Source: an uncultured Lachnotalea sp.
Lineage (GTDB): Bacteria > Bacillota > Clostridia > Lachnospirales > Lachnospiraceae
DNA length: 64,000 bases
Direction: 5' to 3'
Assembly (NCBI GenBank): GCA_947066815.1
Contig: CAMSZT010000004.1
Span: 58,646 to 122,645, forward strand
In this document: in pieces, positions 17,548 to 26,345 of the stretch
Position numbering within the stretch: position 1 is the stretch's first letter
How the letters are laid out: every line of letters begins with the position of its first letter
Position numbers and translations under genes: made by a program
The notes under the pieces: generated by a model
What the model was told of the DNA's origin: nothing
The model's database searches: none
The model's input: the letters and a program-made list of their open reading frames with translations, nothing else

Positions 17548-18381
17548 TTACCGTTCCAGCTTCCACTTGAGCACCCGCTTCTCCAGGATGCCCAGCGCCA
17601 GTGCCATCAGGGCTCCCAACACGCTGATCGCCACCATGCCGGCCACCACGATGTCCGCCCTCGCCACATTCCGCCCCACCTGGAGCATGTAGCCCAGGCC
17701 GGCCTTTGCCGCAAGCATCTCCGCCGCCACCAGGGTGGACCAGGCGCCGCCCAGAGCGGTGCGCACGCCGGTGAACACCATGGGCATGGCGGAAGGGATC
17801 CCCACCTTGACAAATGTCTCAAAATTGCCGGCCCCGAAGGTCTTGGCAACGTTGATGAGGGTCCTCTTGGTCAGCTTGATGCCCGTGTAGGAATTAATGA
17901 CGCAGGGGACAAACACGGACAGAAATATGATCGTCGCCTTTGCCTTCAGGTCGATCCCCACAAAGACCACCACCACGGGGATCCAGGCGATGGGCGGCAC
18001 GGGGCGCAGCAATTCGAACACCGGGCGGACGAACTTGTCGACCGGCGTGAACCACCCCATGAAGAGCCCCAGGGGGATGCCGATGACCAGAGCCAGAAAG
18101 AAACCGCTGAGCGCCACCTGGAGACTGGCCACGATGTTGGTCCCCAGGGTATTTCCGTCGGGATTCCTGTTGCTGATCTTATAAATGAGGGTCTCCATCA
18201 CTTTCGTGGGCGCCGGCAGGTTCCTGACATTGACCAGTTTGAACTGGACCACCAGCTGCCAGACGAGCAGGAATACCGCAATGCCCGCGGCGGACAGAAG
18301 GACCATCCGCAGAAGGTTCTTTTTCCGGCTCTTTTTATAGGCGGACAGCCCCTGCTCCAAATCCTTTTGATTGATTGACAT
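17548..18381 (-). CDS. NitT/TauT-type ABC importer permease 1
   Basis: A 277-residue inner-membrane permease with a cytoplasmic N-terminus (QKDLEQGLSAYKKSRKKN) and about six membrane segments. The coupling helix is AKTFGAGNFETFVKVGIPSA followed by MPMVFTGVR, and LLRPVPPIAWIPVVVVFVGI matches the family. It resembles permease 2 only at the level of shared family motifs. ATG at 18381 has AAGGAGAAAAG upstream, 35 nt after the binding-protein gene. Most transporters of this family use a homodimeric permease, so two permease genes side by side are worth noting. Confidence 0.91.
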   Translation of the reverse strand: MSINQKDLEQGLSAYKKSRKKNLLRMVLLSAAGIAVFLLVWQLVVQFKLVNVRNLPAPTKVMETLIYKISNRNPDGNTLGTNIVASLQVALSGFFLALVIGIPLGLFMGWFTPVDKFVRPVFELLRPVPPIAWIPVVVVFVGIDLKAKATIIFLSVFVPCVINSYTGIKLTKRTLINVAKTFGAGNFETFVKVGIPSAMPMVFTGVRTALGGAWSTLVAAEMLAAKAGLGYMLQVGRNVARADIVVAGMVAISVLGALMALALGILEKRVLKWKLER

Positions 18382-18416
18382 GATCTTTTCTCCTTATGGA
18401 CGGATGGATACGAGTA

Positions 18417-19592
18417 TTACCGGCTCTCCTCATAGAGTTCGTCGATGAGGGAGGTGTCCAGGTGTCCCTCTTTCAGGAACAGCTCGTCGTCCCCCTCCTG
18501 ATAGCTCTCCGTTTCGATAAAGAAGTTCAGGACTCCCAGGATCTGCTCCTGGATACGGCAGTAGTCTCCGCCGTCGTGGGCCGCCTCGTGGAGCGCGTTG
18601 TAATTGTCTTCCAGCGTATAATAGGGATCCACGGTGCAGTACAGGGCGGCCACCTCCTCGTCGACCGTATTGCCGGCGTACTCACACCACTGTATCATAT
18701 ACTTGGTAGCCTCCTCCGGGTTTGCACTGATCCAGTCGGCAGCCTTAAAAAACACCTGGAGAAATACCTTCATCGCCTCACGCTGCTCCTCATCCTTGAT
18801 CGCGGTGGGATTGGCCACAAAGTTGGTCTGCAGGCCGAGATCGGCCAGAGGGCCTGTGGAGGCGATCACAAACTCATCCTTGTCCGACTTAAAGCTCACC
18901 TCGCCGCTGACGCAGGTGGCATCGCCCTCGCCGGCCAGGAAGGAAGCGTTGGCAGTGGGCATATCCATCCAGTTGACCACCACGTCGTCGATCGTAAGTC
19001 CGAAACCGCTGAGTGTCTTGAGCAGCAGGTAGTGCAGGACCGTACCGTATGTACTGTTGACACTCATTCCTTTCCAGGACTCCGCATCGCCTACGATCTC
19101 CTCATTGATGCTGTTGTGCCCCTTGCCTGCCGCCGCCACCGGGCTGTCCGGACGGACGAAGAGATACTGCGTGCCGTCGTCCGTGCCGACCGTGCCCAAA
19201 AGGACCGCATCGTAGGAGATCAGCCCCGAAAGGACACCGCCCACTCCCGTCACACTGATATCCCAGGTGTCAATGGCTTCCATGGTGACGGGACCGTTCG
19301 TGAAGCCCATCCGCTCAATATCGAGGCCGGCCTCCTCGAACCACCCCATCTCCTGGGCAACGTACACCGGGAAAAGGGTGATACTGCCGTCGATGCCGGC
19401 CACTTTCAGGCTGTAAGAGCTGTCACCCGCCGAAGCGCTGCTACCCTCGGCGGGATCGCTTTTGCTCTCTCCTGCCGCAGTGCTTCCGGCGCTGTCCGAA
19501 GGACCGCTCCCGCTTTTGGAGCCGCTGCCGCCGCAGGCGGCGAGACTGAAGATCATAACCATAGTCAGTAAAAATGCCGTCAGTTTTTTCAT
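18417..19592 (-). CDS. ABC importer substrate-binding lipoprotein (NitT/TauT family)
   Basis: Extracellular solute receptor of the importer, anchored by lipid. The signal peptide MKKLTAFLLTMVMIFSLAAC ends at a lipobox Cys (residue 20), followed by a Gly/Ser/Ala linker. The mature domain has YSLKVAGIDGSITLFPVYVA and AQEMGWFEEAGLDIERMGF, typical of NMT1/SsuA-like receptors, and at 391 residues it is slightly long. AGGAGG precedes ATG 19592. Family substrates are small anions such as nitrate, sulfonates, taurine, or thiamine precursors; carbohydrate import by this type is unusual, yet the flanking genes are sugar-phosphate enzymes. The ligand is therefore open. Confidence 0.9.
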   Translation of the reverse strand: MKKLTAFLLTMVMIFSLAACGGSGSKSGSGPSDSAGSTAAGESKSDPAEGSSASAGDSSYSLKVAGIDGSITLFPVYVAQEMGWFEEAGLDIERMGFTNGPVTMEAIDTWDISVTGVGGVLSGLISYDAVLLGTVGTDDGTQYLFVRPDSPVAAAGKGHNSINEEIVGDAESWKGMSVNSTYGTVLHYLLLKTLSGFGLTIDDVVVNWMDMPTANASFLAGEGDATCVSGEVSFKSDKDEFVIASTGPLADLGLQTNFVANPTAIKDEEQREAMKVFLQVFFKAADWISANPEEATKYMIQWCEYAGNTVDEEVAALYCTVDPYYTLEDNYNALHEAAHDGGDYCRIQEQILGVLNFFIETESYQEGDDELFLKEGHLDTSLIDELYEESR

Positions 19593-19674
19593 TGTAATCC
19601 TCCTATTTCTTCTTTGTTGTTCCTGTCACCCGGAAAGCTCTTTCAAACATGTTACCCTGCCCCCGCACCCCGTC

Positions 19675-21135
19675 TCACACGCCGGAAAGGTCGTCGCCCT
19701 GCATGCACAGATGGACGGCCGCCAGCTTGAAGGTCCTGGGGAGAGCCAGGATGCGGGGAGCCGGCCCCACATACTTTCGCATGGCATCGGCCAGCGCCTC
19801 CTCAAATGTGGCCCGGGTTTTTAAGCCCATACCCCTGGCGATCCCCGGCTCCTGGGCCCCGACGATGTAGATGGCCGACGTGTTCATCTCCGCGATATGG
19901 CCGCAGGAGATCATGGAGAAGCCGTGGAACGGGTGGAAGGCATTGCAAAACCGGTAACGCCGGATATACTCCTCGTTGGTGGCAAAGTATTCCCCATACC
20001 GGTGCAGATCCGGCAGAGTATTCATGTAGTCGTGCTGGAACAGCTCATAGAGCTCTCTGAGATAGGGCCAGCGTTCGTCGTGAAAATATCCGTTGCAGAC
20101 GGACGAGCAGATGATGACGCAGTTGTCTTTCATCACACGTTTATGGCGGATGACCTGGGCGGACAGTGCCTGCATCATCTGGATGGGGTTTGTGCCCATC
20201 CCGTCCCCGTAATGGAAATCCTGGGGCATCCCGAAGACCATCACATCGTACTTTTCTTCGGCGAAGGGCACATAGGTCCGCTTGTTGGCCGTCGCCCAGG
20301 ATCTGAGCTGCATTTCGGCGGCACAGCCGGAGTGGATCTCGATCTGCCTGGAGTAGGTGTCCAGCACCGCGTCGCAGCAGAAGAAGGGGTGCCCCATCTT
20401 TTTTTCCATCCACATGCCGATCTCATCAAACTTGGTGCGCATCATGCTGTGGCCGGAAACCGGGGTGAAATCCGGACGGTGCATCACATCCGGCACATGG
20501 TGGCTGGCGATGGAACGCCAGTGGGTGATCCCGGTGGCACAGTGCTTATAGCCCCCGGAATAGCCTCCGTAAGGATTGCCCTGGGTATGGCCGATGAGAA
20601 TGGGAATGTCACATTCGAACACATACCGGTTCATCAGCACCGGGTCCCCCCTCTCCGTGACTCCCAGATCGGCCAGATGGTCATAGTCCTCGCTGTCATG
20701 GCTGGTGATCTGATGGGTCCAGTAAAACTCATGAAAGAGCTCCTCCCCCAGGATCTTCTTCATCTCCGGCACGGTGGTCCGCGGATGGAGCCCGTTGGAG
20801 AACAGGAGCAGGATATCCTTCCGCTCCACGCCGGCCGCATACAGCTCGTCCAGGCATGCCCGGATGGCCACGCGCCGGTGGGCCGTGGGCTGGCATCCGC
20901 CCTTGACGATGTCCGGGATGATAAACACCACCGTTTTGCCGGGCGCGGCCAGCTCCCTCAGCGGAGGCATCCCGGCAGGATCGCGGATGCTCTCCAGGGT
21001 GGCAGCGTAGAGACTGTCCCAGTCCTGGGGAAGGCAGGGGGGATCAGCCACCGTCTCTCCGGCGATAAACACGTCGGTGCTGTCAGGCAATTCGGCCGTC
21101 ATCAGGCCGTGTCCGTACTCAAGATCAAGTCTCAT
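19675..21135 (-). CDS. LarA-family nickel-pincer enzyme (lactate racemase/2-hydroxyacid epimerase-like)
   Basis: A 486-residue member of the LarA superfamily (DUF2088-type N-terminal domain), whose known members racemise or epimerise 2-hydroxy acids with a nickel-pincer nucleotide. Visible landmarks are IIPDIVKGGCQPTAHRRV, a cofactor-type segment GGYSGGYKHCATGI with the expected Lys (about 194), and a His pair in SIASHHVPDV. It is about 60 residues longer than lactate racemase. No larB, larC or larE cofactor genes are in the window, so the cofactor must be made elsewhere or the protein works differently. ATG at 21135 overlaps the TIM-like stop by ATGA, binding it tightly to the sugar operon. 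A sugar-acid or polyol substrate is inferred, not shown. Confidence 0.82.
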   Translation of the reverse strand: MRLDLEYGHGLMTAELPDSTDVFIAGETVADPPCLPQDWDSLYAATLESIRDPAGMPPLRELAAPGKTVVFIIPDIVKGGCQPTAHRRVAIRACLDELYAAGVERKDILLLFSNGLHPRTTVPEMKKILGEELFHEFYWTHQITSHDSEDYDHLADLGVTERGDPVLMNRYVFECDIPILIGHTQGNPYGGYSGGYKHCATGITHWRSIASHHVPDVMHRPDFTPVSGHSMMRTKFDEIGMWMEKKMGHPFFCCDAVLDTYSRQIEIHSGCAAEMQLRSWATANKRTYVPFAEEKYDVMVFGMPQDFHYGDGMGTNPIQMMQALSAQVIRHKRVMKDNCVIICSSVCNGYFHDERWPYLRELYELFQHDYMNTLPDLHRYGEYFATNEEYIRRYRFCNAFHPFHGFSMISCGHIAEMNTSAIYIVGAQEPGIARGMGLKTRATFEEALADAMRKYVGPAPRILALPRTFKLAAVHLCMQGDDLSGV

Positions 21136-21974
21136 AGTGATCCTCCTAAATATAAACGAATGATTTCCAGGTACTCCTCAGGGTAGAAGCCGATCTCCCC
21201 CTGAAACCGGGTGAGGGCGATGAGCCCGCCGTCGAGCTCCTCGATGGCGGCCAGCATGGCGGCGTTATCCGTTTTCAGACCGCCCCCGTAGACCACATCA
21301 ATCCCGCCGGTGCGTTCCTTGATAAAACGCGCTGCCTTCTCGATATAGTCTCTCCCCGCCGGGGTTTTTCCGGGGCCGATCGACCAGACCGGCTCGTAGG
21401 CGACCACAACCTTGCTCCTGTCCACGCCGTCCAGCCCCACGTCCAGCTGCTCTCCCAGGACCCGCTCCCAGTCCGGCTGCTCGTCAGCGGTCTCGCCGAT
21501 ACAGTAGAGTACCTTGAGGCCGGCCGCCTGCGCACACCGGATCTCCCGGTTTAGAAGGCGGTTGACGGCTCCCGCGTCCGCAATCCCCGCCTCGGCCAGA
21601 ACTCCTTTCTTGTCCGTCCGCTCCTCGCAGTGTCCGATAAGAGTATAGACACATCCCAGCGCTTTCATACTGTTGGCGGTCCGCCCGGCAGTAAACGCGC
21701 CGAAATTCCCGCCCTCCGCCGTGTCTTCCCGGTATACCCCCTGACACCCGATCCGGACAGGGCCGCCCGGGCGGCAGGCGGAGCGGGCGCCGATGATGTG
21801 CGCCTCCGGAAAAAACTGGACAAACTCCACGCGGGCGGCATCATAGCGTGCCAGCGCCTCCTGCGTCCGCTCCACCACAGTCCCCCCCCACTTCTCCCCT
21901 GGCGCCAGCCGGTTCACCCCGCCGTACACAGGCGGCACATCAAACCGCTTCAGATTCAGATACAAATGTTTCAT
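21132..21974 (-). CDS. Triosephosphate-isomerase-family protein
   Basis: A 280-residue (beta/alpha)8 isomerase. The three TIM catalytic residues are present: Lys in LYLNLKRFD (about 9), His in TLIGHCEERTDK (about 105) and Glu in VVAYEPVWSIGPGKTP (about 185), with the phosphate loop VVYGGGLKTDNA. The rest is distant from housekeeping TIM, and the N-terminus has an extra segment (KWGGTVVERTQEALARYD). Members outside glycolysis include tetrulose-phosphate isomerases such as EryH. ATG at 21974 overlaps the PFK-like stop (ATGA) with GGAAGAGGG upstream. In this operon it probably isomerises a triose or tetrose phosphate released by the aldolase. Confidence 0.87.
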   Translation of the reverse strand: MKHLYLNLKRFDVPPVYGGVNRLAPGEKWGGTVVERTQEALARYDAARVEFVQFFPEAHIIGARSACRPGGPVRIGCQGVYREDTAEGGNFGAFTAGRTANSMKALGCVYTLIGHCEERTDKKGVLAEAGIADAGAVNRLLNREIRCAQAAGLKVLYCIGETADEQPDWERVLGEQLDVGLDGVDRSKVVVAYEPVWSIGPGKTPAGRDYIEKAARFIKERTGGIDVVYGGGLKTDNAAMLAAIEELDGGLIALTRFQGEIGFYPEEYLEIIRLYLGGSL

Positions 21975-23155
21975 GCTTCCCTCTTCCCTTTCTTGTACAG
22001 CTTTGTGAATTGTAAATGGTCCCCCAGATCCCCGCCCGCCAGGGGGCGGCACCAGTCGACAAATTCCCGGGTGACATCATTGCCCCGCTCGTTGATCCAG
22101 GAATCCGGCAGGGTCCTTTCACGGAGCATCACCTGCTCGACCGGGATCCGGGTGAGCCGGATCTTGTAGGGACTGGAGCTGACCCGCTCGATGCCGATCA
22201 TGATCCCGCCGATCCCCTCCAGGGCCGCCCGGACCGCCTCCCTGCCCACCAGCTCCGCCTCCTCCCGGTCCACCCCCGACTGCCAGGGAATGGAGGAGCG
22301 CTCGCACAGGCCGGGTTTTTCATACCGCGCCTTAATGCCCAGTTCCCTCGTCACCGCATCGGCCAGATGGATCCCCGCGTAGCTGGGATACAGAGAGCGC
22401 CCCGAAGTGAAGACCGGCGCCCCCACAAACCGGCCGTCCTCCCCACGCAGCCCCTCGCTGCAGACCACCACCACGCCGCCGCGCTGCCGGTACAGCCGCT
22501 CCACATCCTCCAAAAAATGATCCATACAAAAGGTGCGCTCCGGCAGATAGATCAGGTGGGGGCCGTCCCCCGGCTCTCTCCGGGCCAGGGCCGAGGCGGC
22601 CGTCAGCCACCCGGCGTTGCGGCCCATGGTCTCCGTCACACTCACATGGATCGGGAGCGCCTCCACGTCGCAGGCTGCTTCCCGGACGGCCGCCGCCACA
22701 AACCGGGCGGCGCTGGCATAGCCGGGGGCATGATCCGTCACGGCAATGTCATTGTCGATGGTCTTGGGTACCCCGACCACGGAGATCCCCATCCCCGCGC
22801 AGGCCAGGCTCAGCCTGCCGCAGGCGTCCATGGTGCCGTTGCCGCCGTTCATGAGGACAAAACGGATGTCATGGCGGTCCAGGACCTTCGCCATTTCCGT
22901 ATAATGTTCCGCCTCCAGGGCGAAGCGGGAGGTTCCGATGGAGGAAGCCGGCGTATGTAATAGACGGCGGGTCTCCCGCTCCGGGAAGGCCGTCAGATCC
23001 ATAAACCGTTCCAGCAAAACTGCCTCGCTGCCTCCAACCGCTCCCAGGACCCGTTCCACCCTGCCGTCGGCCCGGGCCTCCTCGATCACGCCGTAGAGGG
23101 AAGCGTTCATCACGGCAGTCGGCGCACCTCCGTGTATAATCAGTAAATCCGCCAT
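21971..23155 (-). CDS. 6-phosphofructokinase-family kinase (PFK/PPi-PFK clade)
   Basis: First gene of the leftward operon, 394 residues. It has the clade opening LLIIHGGAPTAVMNASLYGV, VLMNGGNGTMDACGRL, the PFK hallmark GVPKTIDNDIAVTDHAPGYA and VTETMGRNAGWLTAA. In PPi-using relatives the second motif is GGNDS; here the donor-selecting Asp is Gly, as in ATP-PFKs, while the PKTIDND Lys of PPi enzymes is kept. The phosphoryl donor is therefore uncertain. The start at 23155 is 6 nt after AAGGAGG. Because a FGGY kinase is encoded divergently, this enzyme probably adds the second phosphate before aldol cleavage. Confidence 0.88.
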   Translation of the reverse strand: MADLLIIHGGAPTAVMNASLYGVIEEARADGRVERVLGAVGGSEAVLLERFMDLTAFPERETRRLLHTPASSIGTSRFALEAEHYTEMAKVLDRHDIRFVLMNGGNGTMDACGRLSLACAGMGISVVGVPKTIDNDIAVTDHAPGYASAARFVAAAVREAACDVEALPIHVSVTETMGRNAGWLTAASALARREPGDGPHLIYLPERTFCMDHFLEDVERLYRQRGGVVVVCSEGLRGEDGRFVGAPVFTSGRSLYPSYAGIHLADAVTRELGIKARYEKPGLCERSSIPWQSGVDREEAELVGREAVRAALEGIGGIMIGIERVSSSPYKIRLTRIPVEQVMLRERTLPDSWINERGNDVTREFVDWCRPLAGGDLGDHLQFTKLYKKGKREA

Positions 23156-23285
23156 TTGCATCCTCCTTGACAACAGTAGTCGATCGACAGTCATCGATCA
23201 TCTGAGAGATTCCACCGGCCGCGATTTCAAGAAAACCATTTCAGGCAAATCAATACAATTCCAGGTCTTTGATAATGAAAATTTA

Positions 23286-23301
23286 TGCAAACCGTTTTGC
23301 C
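23286..23301. promoter_or_regulatory. LacI-type operator candidate O1
   Basis: TGCAAACCGTTTTGCC is a near-perfect 14-bp palindrome (GCAAACCGTTTTGC, one mismatch) centred on CG, typical of LacI-family sites. It lies in the leader of the leftward operon, about 90 nt downstream of its likely transcription start and 144 bp from O2, a spacing that would allow looping. Confidence 0.6.
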
Positions 23302-23392
23302 CTGTGCGCGTGAAAATCCCCCAACAAAAGTTAACTGAAATCCCCCTCGCCATTCCCTTATAGGCTGGATATTCTGTATAACTTTTGTCCCA

Positions 23393-23420
23393 AGTATATC
23401 ATTTTATTGTAGAATGTCAA
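23393..23420 (-). promoter_or_regulatory. Sigma-A promoter of the leftward catabolic operon
   Basis: On the minus strand TTGACA (23415-23420) and TATACT (23393-23398) are separated by 16 nt. The transcript would have a leader of about 230 nt before the PFK-like gene, containing O1. Operator O2 lies immediately upstream of the -35 box. Positions 23156-23624 form the whole divergent control region. Confidence 0.65.
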
Positions 23421-23426
23421 CAAGTA

Positions 23427-23445
23427 TTTGCGAAAACGTTTGCAT
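23427..23445. promoter_or_regulatory. LacI-type operator candidate O2
   Basis: TTTGCGAAAACGTTTGCAT contains AAAACGTTT flanked by TGCG and TGCA, an imperfect LacI-family palindrome centred on CG. It abuts the -35 box of the leftward promoter and lies 65 nt upstream of the rightward one. A CcpA cre site was considered, but the register fits poorly. Confidence 0.55.
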
Positions 23446-23509
23446 TGTTCGGATTCGATTTTTTCTGAAATATATCCAGATTTTGTTTCTGTTTTGCTCT
23501 GCAATTTGG

Positions 23510-23538
23510 TTGACTTTCCCCGAAAGCGGTGTTATTAT
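23510..23538 (+). promoter_or_regulatory. Sigma-A promoter of the nagA-like operon
   Basis: TTGACT (23510-23515) and TATTAT (23533-23538) are separated by 17 nt. Transcription would start near 23545, about 80 nt before the nagA-like ATG. It is divergent from the leftward promoter and shares the region with O1 and O2. Confidence 0.65.
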
Positions 23539-23624
23539 GACATTGACGATTTCGTCAACTTGATTGGATTTTTGTCCATTTTTTCGTTGCAACGTATCAG
23601 GATCAGACCAGAAGGAGGAGAAAG

Positions 23625-24770
23625 ATGATTGCTCTTATCAACGCAAAGATCATTTGTGAACATGAAATCCTGAGAGATCATGTCGTCCTGTTCGAGGACA
23701 AGATTCATGCAATTTTACCCAAAGAGGCAGCGGACCTGACGGGAATGGAAATCATTGACGGCATGGACTGCTATCTCAGCCCCGGCTTCATTGACATACA
23801 CAAGCACGGGGCCTACGACTACGACTTCATGGATGCCCGGAACGAAGAGGCCCTGTCCCTGCTGGCACGCCTGCCGGAAACCGGCGCATCCTCCCTCTAC
23901 CCCACCACCATGGCCATGGGATTTCCCGAGGTCCGCCGGGCAATGGAAGCCATCGGAGCACTGATGGACACCCCCCATCCCGGCACTCAGGTACTGGGCT
24001 GTCATATGGAAGGGCCTTTCCTCTCCCCGGACTGGGGCGGAGCGCAGCCGAGGGAATTTATCGTCCCGGCGGACTATTCCCTGGTGGAGGGCCTGGAGCA
24101 CGTGATCAAGCTGGTGACCGTCGCCCCGGAGGAACCGGGAAACATGGACTTCATCCGCCTCTGCATCCGGGCCGGCATCCGGGTTTCCATCGGCCACACG
24201 CTGGCCCATTATGAGGACGCCATGGCCGCCTTTGCCCTCGGGGCCTCCTCGGTGACCCACACCTTCTGCGCCATGCACCAGCTCCAGCACCGGGAACCGG
24301 GGGTGGTCTGCGCCGCCAGCGAGAATCCCGGCGTGTTCTGTGAGCTGATCGCGGACAACCTCCACATCCATCCGGCCACCCAGCGGGCCCTTCTGAAGCT
24401 GAAGGGGATCGGGCAGATGATCCTGGTGACCGATTCCATGCGCTTTGCCGGAATGGGCTACGGGGAATCCACCCTGGCCGGCCAGCACGTCACCATCGAC
24501 GAGACGGGCGCCCATCTGGACAACGGATTTTTCGCGGGAAGCGTCCTGGCCCTCAACGACGCGGTGGCCAACTACAGGAGGAACAACCGCCTGTCCATGG
24601 CCGACGCCGTAAAACCGGTCACCGCCAACCCGGCCCGGCTGATGGGCATCTACGGCCAAAAGGGCGTCATTTCGCCCGGGGCGGACGCGGACCTTGTCCT
24701 CATCGACGAGGACATCCGCGTCCGGCGGACCATCATAGCCGGCCGCACGGCCTTCTGCGCGGCGAACTGA
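23625..24770 (+). CDS. N-acetylglucosamine-6-phosphate deacetylase family protein (NagA-like)
   Basis: A 381-residue amidohydrolase that removes the acetyl group from an N-acetylamino sugar phosphate. The family landmarks are present: metal-site GFIDIHKHGAYDYDFMD (about 55), GCHMEGPFLSP, SIGHTLAHYEDAM, SSVTHTFCAMHQL, LIADNLHIHPATQ and the catalytic Asp in ILVTDSMRFAG. Compared with housekeeping NagA, THTFNAM has become THTFCAM and ADGxH has become ADNLH, so substrate choice may have shifted. AAGGAGGAG precedes ATG 23625. No nagB or agaS deaminase follows; a kinase and an aminotransferase take that place. The substrate is inferred to be an N-acylated amino sugar or polyol derivative. Confidence 0.86.
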   Translation: MIALINAKIICEHEILRDHVVLFEDKIHAILPKEAADLTGMEIIDGMDCYLSPGFIDIHKHGAYDYDFMDARNEEALSLLARLPETGASSLYPTTMAMGFPEVRRAMEAIGALMDTPHPGTQVLGCHMEGPFLSPDWGGAQPREFIVPADYSLVEGLEHVIKLVTVAPEEPGNMDFIRLCIRAGIRVSIGHTLAHYEDAMAAFALGASSVTHTFCAMHQLQHREPGVVCAASENPGVFCELIADNLHIHPATQRALLKLKGIGQMILVTDSMRFAGMGYGESTLAGQHVTIDETGAHLDNGFFAGSVLALNDAVANYRRNNRLSMADAVKPVTANPARLMGIYGQKGVISPGADADLVLIDEDIRVRRTIIAGRTAFCAAN

Positions 24771-24849
24771 CCGGATCCGGGTGCGGGAAGCCGCCCCTCT
24801 CCTCAATCAAATTGCACAATGGTTCGTGATCCTGCGAAAGGAAATACCC

Positions 24850-26343
24850 ATGAAACAATATTCTCTGACCTTTGATTTCGGTTCCGGCAGCGTGAAGGCG
24901 GCCCTGGTGGGCGGCGACCACCGGATCCTGGCCTCCTGCAACCGACCCTACAACACCTACTATCCTCAGAAGGGCTGGGCCGTCCAGAGCCCGGATACCG
25001 CCTGGAGCAGCCTTCTTGAGGCCACCAGGCTGTTGATGGAGTCCGCCGCGATCCTTCCCGCCCAGGTCAAGGGGATCGCCCTGTCCCATACCGGCTCCAC
25101 CGTCCTCTTCGTGGACGGGGAAGGAAAGCCGCTGACCGACTGCGTCATGTGGATGGACGGCCGCGCCGTAGAGCAGGCGGGCCGCCTCAATGCCCTGGCC
25201 GGCCGGGAACTGTACACCGGGAAAAATGTCATCGCCAAGCTCCTCTGGTTCATGGAAATGCAGCCGGAGGTGGTCCGCTCCGCCTATAAGCTCCTGGATC
25301 TCCAGGGCTACCTGCTTTTTTGCATGACAGGCGAACTGGTCTACGAATCCACCGGGGCCAGGACCACTCGGCTGTTCCATGAACGCGAGGGCTGCTGGGA
25401 TGCGGACAAATTCGCCCAGAGCGGCTTCCCCCGCCGGCTGGTTCCGGAGCGGGTGGTCCGCTCGGAGGAGCTGGTGGGGCGGCTCACCGCGCAGGCTGCC
25501 CACCTGCTCGGCCTCTCCGAGGGCACTCCTGTCTACGGCGGATGCTGCGACCACGCCACGGCGGTCCTCGGAGCCGCCTGCATCCACCCCGGAGACGCCC
25601 ATATCTACATCGGGACCTCCGCCTGGCTGGCCGTGACGGCGCGGGAATACCGCGATGTCCCCACCATCCGCCCCTCCCCCGTCCCCGGGCAGTGGTACCA
25701 CTATTATGAGAGCGACTCCGGCGGGAACTGCATCGACTACCTGCTCCGCCACCATTATCAGAAGGAGCTGTCGGAGGGCCTGGATGTCTACTCCCTGCTG
25801 GGGGAGGAGAGCGCGGACAGCTCCTCCTACAAGGATGTGCTGTTCCTCCCCTTCCTCACCGGCGCCTCGGCTCCCATAAGCGATGTCCGCTCCCGCGCCT
25901 CCCTCCTGAACCTGGAGGCCGGCACCACCAGAGGACAGATTTCCCGCGCGGTGCTGGAGGGCCTGGGCTTCAACCTTCTGTGGCTCAAAGAATTCTGCAC
26001 GGCCGACAACGGCTGGAATGTGGGGCAGCTCCGGGGCATCGGCGGCGGGATGATGCTGCCCGAGAGTGTACAGACCATCGCCAATATCCTGGGCGACCCC
26101 ATCGCCACGGTGCGTGACCCCCGGTTTGCCGGAAACGTGGGGCTGGCCGTCTGTGTGGAGGTGGGTCTGCAGGAGCATGACGACGGGTATTCCGTTTTGG
26201 ATAAGACCGGCGCCTTTGACCGGCTCTTTGTCCCCCAGGAGGCTCTCCGCGAGCGGTATGACCGGCTCTACCGATCCTATAAAGCCGCATTTTTTGCCCT
26301 CAGCCAGATATACAACACGTTAAATAACAGAAAGGAAGACTGA
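24850..26343 (+). CDS. FGGY-family carbohydrate kinase
   Basis: A 497-residue sugar kinase of the xylulokinase/gluconokinase superfamily. The N-terminal ATP-binding site is LTFDFGSGSVKAALV, the substrate side has CVMWMDGRAVEQAGRL, and the C-terminal half shows GGCCDHATAVLGA with the catalytic Asp, IYIGTSAWLAV and the second FGGY signature around AGTTRGQISRAVLEGLGF. ATG at 24850 has AAAGGAAA upstream; a longer reading from 24781 adds no family sequence. The next gene begins 2 nt after its stop. It probably performs the first phosphorylation after import, since no phosphotransferase system is present in the region. The sugar is unknown. Confidence 0.88.
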   Translation: MKQYSLTFDFGSGSVKAALVGGDHRILASCNRPYNTYYPQKGWAVQSPDTAWSSLLEATRLLMESAAILPAQVKGIALSHTGSTVLFVDGEGKPLTDCVMWMDGRAVEQAGRLNALAGRELYTGKNVIAKLLWFMEMQPEVVRSAYKLLDLQGYLLFCMTGELVYESTGARTTRLFHEREGCWDADKFAQSGFPRRLVPERVVRSEELVGRLTAQAAHLLGLSEGTPVYGGCCDHATAVLGAACIHPGDAHIYIGTSAWLAVTAREYRDVPTIRPSPVPGQWYHYYESDSGGNCIDYLLRHHYQKELSEGLDVYSLLGEESADSSSYKDVLFLPFLTGASAPISDVRSRASLLNLEAGTTRGQISRAVLEGLGFNLLWLKEFCTADNGWNVGQLRGIGGGMMLPESVQTIANILGDPIATVRDPRFAGNVGLAVCVEVGLQEHDDGYSVLDKTGAFDRLFVPQEALRERYDRLYRSYKAAFFALSQIYNTLNNRKED

Positions 26344-26345
26344 CT

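Noticed and set aside
16894..18378. Long plus-strand open frame of 494 codons
   Set aside because: It is antisense to the two permease genes, rich in His/Gln/Asp in a way typical of GC-rich shadow frames, and has no ribosome-binding site or family motif.
23427..23445. Operator O2 read as a CcpA cre site
   Set aside because: The TGnAAnCGnnnnCA register does not fit without shifts, and the half-sites match the other LacI-type sites better. A cre overlap is not fully excluded.
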